DNA of 64,000 nucleotides from the NCBI GenBank assembly GCA_025353725.1, contig JANXOF010000087.1, positions 1 to 64,000 of the forward strand. The letters run 5' to 3'. The notes under the pieces were generated by a model. It ran no database searches. It was given only the letters and a program-made list of their open reading frames with translations, and was not told the DNA's origin. Made by a program: the position numbers and the translations under genes. The stretch comes from Polyangiaceae bacterium (lineage in GTDB: Bacteria > Myxococcota_A > Polyangia > Polyangiales > Polyangiaceae). Positions 14,029 through 21,656 of the stretch are shown one piece after another. Position 1 is the first letter of the stretch, and every line of letters begins with the position of its first letter.

Positions 14029-16971
14029 ATGATTCCCGGTTTCGGAAAAGAGCAAATCTCTATCGGCAGCGCGCCGGACAACGACGTCGTCCTTCAAGGG
14101 CCCGGGATCGCACCGCGGCATGCGTGCATCGTCAAACAGGGAGGGGGACTCGCGTTCGTGGATCTCGGGGCGGGCGCGTCGCTCGCAAACCACGTTCCGC
14201 TCACGCCGAACCAGCCTGTCCCGTTCGACTTTCGTACGCCGTTTAGTGTGGGGCAGGGCACGCCGGTGCCTCTCTCGCATCCCGCAATCGTCTTAATGAT
14301 CATGTCGCGTGGCACGCTTGTCGCGCCGCCCGGCCATTTGATCCTTGGTCGTGAAGCCTCGGTGTCGTCCCTCGTGTTAGCGAGTCCTGCGGTGAGTGCG
14401 ACGCACGCGACCGTGATGATGAACCGCATGATGGTCCAAGACGCCGGATCGACGAGCGGGACCTACGTGGGAGGCCAGCGCATTCCACCGAATCAGCCGA
14501 CGCCGCTCGACCCGAATGGCATCGTCGCCTTTGGTCCGATTCCCGTTCCAGTCGGGCTTCTCGCGTCGCTCGCACAGGGATTGGCGGAGCCACCGGTGGC
14601 AGGCGCCGGCGCGAACGGTTCGCCGCGGAAGCACCGTACGGTGATCGGCGAGCTGAATCTCGACAAGCTCCAGGGAGCTGTGATCACGATTGGCCGCACG
14701 CCGGACAATCAGATTGTCGTGCCGCATCCCCAAGTAAGCGCAAGGCACGCGCAGATCGAAAATCAGGGCGGCCAACTCTTTCTCGAGGATCTCGGAAGCG
14801 GAAACGGGACGTTTGTTCGTGGGCAACGCCTCACCCGCGGGCAGAAGGTCCCGGTCGCGAACGGGGAGAAGGTCTACATCGGGCCGATGCCCGTGCTGAT
14901 CCAAATCGCGGGTCAGCAGGTCAACGTCGTGGTCGAAGACCAACAGGCGTCTTGGGCCGGTAAACCGCTCTACGAGATTGAAGCGTGGGACCTTTATCTC
15001 GAAGTCCCCGATCGCGACAACAAAGCCGAGATGAAGGTCTTGCTCGACCACGTGTCGTTCAAAGCGCTTCCGGGCGACATGATAGCCCTCATGGGGCCCT
15101 CCGGCGCGGGCAAGACGACGCTTCTCCTTACGCTGAATGGCTATCTCCCGCCGAGTAGCGGCCAGGTTCGAATCAATGGTGACGATCTCTATGCCGTCTA
15201 CGACGCCCTTCGTGGCGTCATTGGGTACGTTCCCCAAGACGACATTGTTCACCCCGAGCTGACGGTCTTCGAGGCCGTAAAGTATTCCGCGAGATTCCGA
15301 CTGCCAAACGACTATTCGGAGGAAGAAATCAACGCGCGGGTCGAACAGACGCTCCGCGATCTCGGCCTCGAGGCCGTGCAGAATCTTCAAATTGGAAAGC
15401 CCGAGAAGAAAGTACTTTCGGGGGGTCAACGAAAGCGCGTGAACATCGCTCTCGAGCTTGTTACCGACCCAGTCATTCTGTTTTTGGACGAGCCGACCTC
15501 GGGACTCGCAGCCGACGACACGACGGCGCTCATCAATCTCTTGCACGATCTCACGAAGAAGACGGGCAAGACGATTATCATGACGATTCATCAGCCGGCC
15601 AAAGACGAATACGAGAAATTCAATCTCGCGTTCATTATGGGTTACGGCGGTATTCCCACCTACTTTGGCCCGACAGGCGAGCCGAGCTATCGCTTTTTCA
15701 GGAGTATTCTCGACAACCCGCAAAGTCCCTTTCGCACGATGTCGATAGCGAAGGGGCGGAGTGTCGACAACCCTCGCGACATGTTCGACATGCTCAACAT
15801 TCGCGAGCGAGGCGTGCACGAGGCGATGAAGCGGGTCGACCCCAACACGTCGCGCAATACGGCGAGGCTTGCGGCCGCGCGCGAGTGGCGCGGCGAGTTC
15901 ATGGCGAACGCGAACCCCGTCTTTCAGCAAATGTATTCGGGCCGGCGTGCAGTGGGTACCGAGCCCGCGGCGCGAGGTGTCCCGCATCGAGCCAGCGTCG
16001 CGCTATTCAATCAGCTCAAGCTTCTGATGTCTCGTTACTGGAAGATCAAAACCCGCGACACGGCAGGCGCCGCGATCATGTTCCTTCAGGCTCCGGTCAT
16101 CGGCTTGATGCTCGCGTTCGTCTTCGCGGGGCAAAAAGAGGCCGTGCCGTTTTGGTGCCTGGGCGCTCTGCAAGAGCTCGGACGCAAAGTGCAGAGCGCG
16201 CAAGGCTCGACCGACCTCCTCGCGCGCATGCTGGCCACCAAAGACAATACGGCGGCGATGTTCTTTGTGGTCGTGTCGGCCGTGTGGTTCGGAACTTCCA
16301 ATTCCGCCCGCGAGATCGTGACCGAGCGAGCGATTTATCTCCGCGAGCGGATGGTGAATCTCTCGATCGTGAATTACGTTTTTTCTAAATACATCATCCT
16401 CAGTCTTATCTGCGTATTCCAGTGCACGATGCTGCTCGGCATTGTCTTCTTTGCACTCGGGTTCCATGGCGGCGCCGGTGCGTTTCTCCTTGAACTCGCC
16501 GTCATGGTCGCTGTGGCGATGAACGCGTGCGCGCTCGGGATGCTCCTATCGACGATCGTGTCGTCCGCCGAGGCCGCGATGGCGCTCACGCCGATTGCGC
16601 TCATCCCGCAGGTCGTGCTTGGTGGCCTCATGGTGCCGATGACGACCAATCCGATGCTCAAGCCGCTGATGTACGTCATGCCGGCCCGCTGGGGATTCGA
16701 GGGGTCCATTGCCTACGAACGAACCGCCATTGCCAAAGAGCCCGCCTGGTTTATCGACCTCCAAAACCCATCGCTCAACAGCCCACCCGATTACGTATTC
16801 GGAGGCCACTTTCAATGCGCGGTGGCGCAGATGGGCTCCGACACGCTTAAGGGCGCGTGGGGGTTCACCATGTACGACCAGGTATGGCTCCCGATTACGG
16901 CACTTCTCGGAATGACCGTCGTGATGCTGGCGCTCCTCCTCGTGTTGCTCAAGCGGCGCGACCCCGTTTGA
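14029..16971 (+). CDS. ABCG-like ABC transporter with three N-terminal FHA domains
   Basis: 980 residues, a full half-transporter with a regulatory head. Three FHA units: residues 1-85 (IGSAPDND...IAPRHA, lacking the usual Arg and Ser), about 95-175 (LGREASVSS...VSATHA) and about 215-300 (IGRTPDNQ...VSARHA, GSGNGTFVRG). The ATPase domain has Walker A GPSGAGKTT (about 357-365), signature LSGGQRKRVNIA (about 463-474) and Walker B VILFLDEPTSGLA. The C-terminal part is an ABC-2/ABCG-type domain with about six helices. Dimerised, it would export a substrate across the inner membrane, with activity likely gated by phosphothreonine binding. Substrate unknown. It follows the PP2C gene by 31 bp. Confidence 0.93.
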   Translation: MIPGFGKEQISIGSAPDNDVVLQGPGIAPRHACIVKQGGGLAFVDLGAGASLANHVPLTPNQPVPFDFRTPFSVGQGTPVPLSHPAIVLMIMSRGTLVAPPGHLILGREASVSSLVLASPAVSATHATVMMNRMMVQDAGSTSGTYVGGQRIPPNQPTPLDPNGIVAFGPIPVPVGLLASLAQGLAEPPVAGAGANGSPRKHRTVIGELNLDKLQGAVITIGRTPDNQIVVPHPQVSARHAQIENQGGQLFLEDLGSGNGTFVRGQRLTRGQKVPVANGEKVYIGPMPVLIQIAGQQVNVVVEDQQASWAGKPLYEIEAWDLYLEVPDRDNKAEMKVLLDHVSFKALPGDMIALMGPSGAGKTTLLLTLNGYLPPSSGQVRINGDDLYAVYDALRGVIGYVPQDDIVHPELTVFEAVKYSARFRLPNDYSEEEINARVEQTLRDLGLEAVQNLQIGKPEKKVLSGGQRKRVNIALELVTDPVILFLDEPTSGLAADDTTALINLLHDLTKKTGKTIIMTIHQPAKDEYEKFNLAFIMGYGGIPTYFGPTGEPSYRFFRSILDNPQSPFRTMSIAKGRSVDNPRDMFDMLNIRERGVHEAMKRVDPNTSRNTARLAAAREWRGEFMANANPVFQQMYSGRRAVGTEPAARGVPHRASVALFNQLKLLMSRYWKIKTRDTAGAAIMFLQAPVIGLMLAFVFAGQKEAVPFWCLGALQELGRKVQSAQGSTDLLARMLATKDNTAAMFFVVVSAVWFGTSNSAREIVTERAIYLRERMVNLSIVNYVFSKYIILSLICVFQCTMLLGIVFFALGFHGGAGAFLLELAVMVAVAMNACALGMLLSTIVSSAEAAMALTPIALIPQVVLGGLMVPMTTNPMLKPLMYVMPARWGFEGSIAYERTAIAKEPAWFIDLQNPSLNSPPDYVFGGHFQCAVAQMGSDTLKGAWGFTMYDQVWLPITALLGMTVVMLALLLVLLKRRDPV

Positions 16972-16978
16972 GGTCCGC

Positions 16979-17325
16979 TCTCAGTAGAATGCACGTTCTC
17001 CACGTCATGATTCCGTAGGCAAAGCGCAGCATTGCCACATAGGCACCGGCCGACTCCTCCCATGGTACGAAGACCATTCAAGTCGATTCATCCAACGATG
17101 TGAGCACTCGACGATCCAACGCCGCGCTCGAACACGAGAAATTTCCTTGAGTGCGCGGTCTTCTTCTTCATGGCTTCGAATGTGCGCGGTGAGTCGCGCT
17201 CCTTGCCGAGCGGTTCGCCATTCTCGGATTGTGTCGATCCATTTCGATTTTTTACAAAACTCGTCATCCATGAAAACACTATTGACGTGCTGCATAGTTT
17301 TTGGCCGTCCATCGGCCGGTCGCAT
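16979..17325 (-). pseudogene. IS5-family transposase remnant
   Basis: The minus strand reads ALKEISRVRARRWIVECSH then RWMNRL, the well-known ARRWVVERTHSWLNRF tail motif of IS5-family DDE transposases, with the catalytic Glu position preserved in WIVE. Continuing in another frame it gives PWEESAGAYVAMLRFAYG and IMTWR, matching the family's usual C-terminus (WEK...YLA.LHFACA). At least one frameshift separates the two pieces, and the catalytic aspartate region is absent. It is a dead 3' fragment. The upstream 100 residues in the same frame are not clearly alignable. Confidence 0.7.
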
Positions 17326-18325
17326 GTGAATAAATACGACGGCTCGGAAATGCGCGGTTTACGACGAATAACCGTGCAACCCATACGCAGGGCTCGGCAC
17401 GCGCTTGCGCTTGCTCATAGCTGGTCGACAAACCAAGCGAACTCTGGGATTAGTCTAGCGCGGAAGTCGCGTATCTACGCGTGGGCGATCCAATCCGTCG
17501 CGGGAAGCGTTGCGGGCCGAGATTCGGCGATCATTGGATTGCGCAAGGTCAGCGCAATTACTTGTAGCGCCGACAAGCCCTCCACCCGCGCGAGCCGTGG
17601 TCAGCTCATGCAAGCCCCGAGCGGTCATCGTAGCTATAGGCGGAACCGTTCACCCTCCCCGGACCTCTCGGACTTTAGGTCGGCCTGAACGGGGCGCACG
17701 GATTCCCACATGCGCTCGATTGTAAGTGTTGCGGTCGAGATTGAATGTCTGATGTTGCCGACCGCGCAAAAGTTACGGGCAGACCATAACGGGATGCATT
17801 GCGGGTCTCGGCTCGTCGCCCTTGGTGATAGCAAGGCATAAATCCAGCTTAAGTGGGGCGCCCCCTGGTGCCGGGATGCCCGCATCGAACCACGCGCTTC
17901 GGGTCACTACGTCGCGGTCGACGAATGGATGTTCAGCCAGAGGCGGGGGACGCTTCTCCGCGTACTCACGTTTGAAAGTGGCCTTCTTAGCTTCCTGCGC
18001 GTGGGCGCGTACGTGGAGTACGTGCGCAGAACCCTAAACCTCGGATCCTTCACCGCGCCGGACCGAATCGCTTGGAGCAGGGAAGGCTGTTGCCGACTGT
18101 GCCATATGCTTTTTTGTGCGTCGCTCCTCATTGTACTCTGCGTTCATCGTATTCACCACTTGCAAGTGGGGCCTGCCCCACGACGGACACGGCGACGAAC
18201 GTCGGTGCTTTATTTAGTAATCAGCAGGTCAGGCTTCGCTTACTTGTTTCTCACGGCGCCAGGCTCAGACGCCGAATCGCAGGCCTACTATCAGCGGATT
18301 CTGGGCGGCTTATTGCCTGAAACGT
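17326..18325. other. About 1 kb without a recognisable gene
   Basis: Open frames here (for example 17929-18396 on plus) have no family resemblance, no good ribosome binding site and skewed composition. GC content looks lower and codon phase is absent, in contrast with the flanking genes. With a transposase remnant on the left and a TetR pseudogene on the right it reads as decayed sequence. Confidence 0.5.
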
Positions 18326-18760
18326 TCACGCTAAATCGGCGATGCGCGGGCCACGGAACTCGAAAGGATAATTCGCTACGGCGCCGGACAGCATGAGCAC
18401 CTTTCCGACACCTCGCGGTTGCATGAGATTGACTGCGCGCGCCGCCCTGATGCGCACGAGCCCACTTTCGCCAGCCGACCTACTTTTTCGGTCAAGACCT
18501 CGAGGCCGAACGCGTTGCCCATGACAAATGGCCGGGTCGCAGGTCGGCACTGACGAGCGCGGATATCGCTGGGTGAGCGAGGCCGAAGGCGACGTTCATA
18601 TCCCAGCCCATCCTGAGGTCGTCGATCGGATCGGGCAGCGTGCGCGCCTCCTTGACGTGCGCGAAGTTTTGCAGGACGTGCTCGGCAGCGGCTTGGAACA
18701 AACCGTCTTTGTCGCCGAAGATCCGATAGATTTCGTCCTCTTCAACTTCAACGGCAAATC
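18326..18760 (-). pseudogene. TetR/AcrR family repressor, broken
   Basis: Minus-strand pieces match a TetR regulator in order. Near 18750-18690 the frame reads EDEIYRIFGDKDGLFQAAA, the end of the HTH and start of helix 4. Then come DPIDDLRMGWDMNVAFGLAHP and ALVSADLRPGH, after which that frame ends at 18492. A second frame continues with SGLVRIRAARAVNLMQPRG and VGKVLML, the typical C-terminal helices. The first ~30 residues, including most of the HTH, are missing: an in-frame TGA precedes FAVEVEEDE. The gene is therefore 5'-truncated and frameshifted. It lies divergent to the NmrA/QorB-like gene, the usual arrangement for a repressor of that gene. Confidence 0.75.
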
Positions 18761-18779
18761 AAAAAAGTAGGCGTTCATC

Positions 18780-19643
18780 ATGATCATCGTCACCGGGGGC
18801 TCAGGCCAGCTTGGACGCGACATTGTCGAGCGGCTTCTCAAGCGCGTCGACAGCGCGCGCGTCGCCGTCAGTGTGCGCGATCCGAGAAAGGTCGACGACC
18901 TTTCGAAGCGCGGTGTGCGCGTCCGTAAAGCCGACTTCAACGACGCGAGCAGCCTGCGCGCCGCGTTCGAGGGCGCCTCGCAGGTCCTCCTCGTTTCCTC
19001 CAATGCGCGAGCCTTCGGAGGCGACCCTGTCGCGCAGCACCGAACGGCAATCGACGCAGCGCGTGATGCCGGCGCACGCCGCATCCTCTACACAAGTCAC
19101 CAGGCTGCGAGCCCGACGTCCGCGTTCGGTCCCGCGCGCGACCACGCGACGACCGAGGGTCTGCTCGCGGCCTCGAACCTACCGTTCACCTCGCTTCGAA
19201 ACGGCTTCTATGCAAACACGGTAAGCCGGCTGCTCGGCGACGCGGCGAAGACTGGCGAGCTCAAGGCGCCCGCGGACGGCAAGGTATCTTGGACGGCGCA
19301 CGCAGACCTCGCCGAGGCGGCCGCTTTGATCCTCGCGAACGAAGGCAGCTTCGACGGGCGCGTCACACTGACCGCCTCGGAGGCGATCGACCTCGCGGAG
19401 GTCGCCGCCATAGCGTCGGAGCTGGCCGGGCGCGCCATCAAGCGCGTAACGATATCCGACGAGGAATATGCCGCGGCGATGGCGGCCCGCGGCATGGCGG
19501 AGGGGGCCGCGAGGGTGTCGCTCGCGATCTTTACCGCAAGCCGAGCAGGCGAGTTCGCGAAGGTCGACCCGCCGCTCGAGAAGCTCCTCGGGCGCAAACC
19601 GAAATCCGTCCGCGAGCTGCTTGCGAGCGCCAAAAGCACCTGA
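18780..19643 (+). CDS. NmrA/QorB-like NAD(P)-binding reductase
   Basis: 287 residues. The N-terminal Rossmann motif is VTGGSGQLGRDIVERLL, followed by VAVSVRDPRKVDDL and RKADFNDASSLRAAFEGA. The central YTSHQAASPTSAFGPARDHATTE and SLRNGFYAN match the atypical SDR subgroup containing quinone oxidoreductase QorB and NmrA. These proteins lack the standard SDR Tyr-x3-Lys and either reduce quinones with NADPH or sense the redox state of NAD(P). Length fits QorB. The ATG at 18780 follows sequence that once held the divergent tetR promoter, so expression is probably no longer repressed by its own regulator. Confidence 0.88.
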   Translation: MIIVTGGSGQLGRDIVERLLKRVDSARVAVSVRDPRKVDDLSKRGVRVRKADFNDASSLRAAFEGASQVLLVSSNARAFGGDPVAQHRTAIDAARDAGARRILYTSHQAASPTSAFGPARDHATTEGLLAASNLPFTSLRNGFYANTVSRLLGDAAKTGELKAPADGKVSWTAHADLAEAAALILANEGSFDGRVTLTASEAIDLAEVAAIASELAGRAIKRVTISDEEYAAAMAARGMAEGAARVSLAIFTASRAGEFAKVDPPLEKLLGRKPKSVRELLASAKST

Positions 19644-19649
19644 AACGCT

Positions 19650-20091
19650 TCACGACGTGCCGCTCTTCGCCCAACTTCGAGAGCCGAGGTGCGTCGCGCC
19701 GAAGGCAGTCGCGTATTTGAGGCCGTAGTCGAGCATGCGGTCAAAGCCAACGTGCCCGAACCAGATGCAAGCGCCAAGAAGCAAGGCATTGGCGCGGAGC
19801 GAGGCGCCGACCAACACGACAAGCGTTGGGCCGAGGTAGCTGTGCGCAACTGTGCGCAACGTTGTACGCGATGGCTCCGACGCGAGCACCGCACAGGTAA
19901 CCAAGCATCGCGACGTCTGGCACCAAGAACAAGGCGGCGAACCAGCCCCACGAGCCGGCGAGCGAGGCAAACGCGACGCACGCAGCGCCCAGGAAAATAG
20001 CGCCCTCGAGTCGGAGGACGGCGAGGGGGCCGCCCGCTACGGCGGCGAGAGGGGCACCGCCTTGCGGGGCGGGAGTGACGGCCGTGATCAT
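19650..20091 (-). pseudogene. DUF4260 membrane protein, frameshifted by a 10-bp duplication
   Basis: From ATG 20091 the frame reads LRLEGAIFLGAACVAFASLA, LFLVPDVAMLGYL and ARVGAIAYNVAHS, classic DUF4260. It then shifts to CAQLPRPNA and leaves the family. The neighbouring frame resumes exactly with AHSYLGPTLVVLVGA, IWFGHVGFDRMLDYGLKYAT and TAFGATHLG, the family's C-terminus. The break coincides with a perfect 10-bp tandem duplication at 19841-19860; removing one copy restores a single ~146-residue reading frame. DUF4260 proteins are small integral membrane proteins of unknown role. It could be reversible by slippage or simply recent decay. Confidence 0.85.
19841..19860. repeat. 10-bp perfect tandem duplication inside DUF4260 gene
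   Basis: The unit tgtgcgcaac occurs twice back to back (19841-19850, 19851-19860). Because 10 is not a multiple of three, it moves the DUF4260 frame by one base. The reading frame is clean on both sides. Confidence 0.95.
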
Positions 20092-20312
20092 GAGGTTCTG
20101 CTTTCCGGTTGCGACTTCCGTTGTCGCACGCCGAAGATGCATCGCAGCGCGGCTCATTACGAATGTCGAATGTCGTCCATTCGTTCATACAAGATGAATA
20201 CGTACTAAGCCGGACCGCGAACCACTTCTTGTCCGACCCGCGGGCCTGCTCTCCTGGGACATCGTCGCTGCTTTCCTCGCGGCTCGAGCCTCGCTATCCC
20301 GTTCAACGCTGG

Positions 20313-21656
20313 CTAAGGCGAAGTCAGTGCCTCGACCTTCGCTCGAAAGTCGGACGCCAAGTCCAGGCCCGTACTCGTCGTAAACGTGTAATCTCCAGGA
20401 AAGTTCGCGCGCACTTTTTCTCGCCCGTGAGCGGGGAAGCGCGCACCGTCCGCGAGAACCGACGCCGTCGATTCGCCCGTACCGCCGTGTTGATGACAGC
20501 CGATACAGCTCGTTTTCGCGGCACCCGCTCCCTGCTCGAGGTACGGATTGCTGCACCACGAAGCGGGGTCAGCCGAGTCGACGCGCGCGGAACGGTCTTT
20601 CTCGTCGAAGGCCGTCACGACACACATTTTGTAGTGGTCCCAAGGTCCTCCGAGCGCACGGAGACTCGCCGGACGGTCACGCCCGAAGTCTGTTTCCGGC
20701 TCGTTCGACCACCAAATCGTAATCCACGCCCAATCGCGCAGCTCCTTCGTCATGATATGCAGCGCCGCGAGGCGCATGGACGTCTCCGGCGTGAGCTGCA
20801 TCGTGTAGATGGCGGATTCGTCCGGCGTTGCCAGTCCGTCGCCCGGGCCGAAGTCGCCCGCCTCGAGCTTTTTGCTCAACGCCCCCTGCGACGTATCGTA
20901 GGTTGGCAGTGGTTCTGACGCGGGCATCCAGCGCATCTTCACGGCGGCTGCGTCGGCAGGGAACTCGCCGTCGAGGCACGGCGCAAAGTTTACGTCGCTC
21001 GTCGGCGCCGCATCTTTGCCAGGTATAGTGCACGCGATGATCTCCGGATAACTTCGAAGGAGGTGACCGACGAACGCGGGGCTCATCAGCGTGCGCGCGT
21101 CTTTGCCCAACGAATGCAGACCTGCCGGGTTGCCTATTTCGTGCAAGCGATCGGTGCGCCTCGTTTCTGTGAAGCTGGTGAGTGATCGCGCCATCGTGGC
21201 ATTCCAAGCGAACGCGCGCGTAATCTCTGCGTCGTCGAACCGCGCGCGCGTCTGCTGTTGTGAGGCTCGAAGCGCACGAAACAATTGGTCGAACATCGGC
21301 AAGACGTCGTCCCGCGAATACCATGTTTGAAAGCGTGGAAGGCGAGGATGCGGACCCGAACCGGCGCGCGCCGCGAGCGGCACGGGAGCGACGACCTTCT
21401 CAACCACGGCCCACGCCATCTTGCGGCGCTCGGCTATGCTCGCGTCGAGCTGTGGGAGTCGCGCGCGCAAGCTGCTATCCGCCGGATAAGCTGAGGCTTT
21501 TCCCATCAAAAGGCGATCGATAGGTTGCGCATCTTGCTCGAGCGCGCCGAACGATTCACCCCCGCGCGTCCCACATCCGAAGCCATGGGCGGCCAAGGCT
21601 GCGGCGACAATTCCGCCTGCGAGAGCGCGTGCCGTCTCGCCATTAAGCCGTGTCAA
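20313..21656 (-). CDS. Secreted lipoprotein with one CxxCH haem-like motif
   Basis: 447 residues. The N-terminus (RALAGGIVAAALAAHGFGC) is a lipoprotein signal. One CIGCH motif near residue 390, followed by QHGGTGEST, suggests a covalently bound haem c; an axial Met is not obvious. The long middle part contains paired Trp and Asp-rich segments such as WAWITIWWSNEPETDFG and WDHYKMCVV. No enzyme family recognised. The gene overlaps the upstream CxxCH lipoprotein gene by 4 bp (ATGA), so both are made from one transcript and may interact. A periplasmic or surface electron-transfer or oxidase-partner role is an inference. Confidence 0.72.
   Translation of the reverse strand: MTRLNGETARALAGGIVAAALAAHGFGCGTRGGESFGALEQDAQPIDRLLMGKASAYPADSSLRARLPQLDASIAERRKMAWAVVEKVVAPVPLAARAGSGPHPRLPRFQTWYSRDDVLPMFDQLFRALRASQQQTRARFDDAEITRAFAWNATMARSLTSFTETRRTDRLHEIGNPAGLHSLGKDARTLMSPAFVGHLLRSYPEIIACTIPGKDAAPTSDVNFAPCLDGEFPADAAAVKMRWMPASEPLPTYDTSQGALSKKLEAGDFGPGDGLATPDESAIYTMQLTPETSMRLAALHIMTKELRDWAWITIWWSNEPETDFGRDRPASLRALGGPWDHYKMCVVTAFDEKDRSARVDSADPASWCSNPYLEQGAGAAKTSCIGCHQHGGTGESTASVLADGARFPAHGREKVRANFPGDYTFTTSTGLDLASDFRAKVEALTSP

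Noticed and set aside
14377-15987. 536-residue open frame on the minus strand under the ABCG gene
   Set aside because: It is antisense to FHA and ATPase motifs with perfect phase on plus; no family likeness.
17929-18396. 155-residue open frame in the decayed region
   Set aside because: No ribosome binding site, no family likeness, overlaps the TetR pseudogene; treated as chance.
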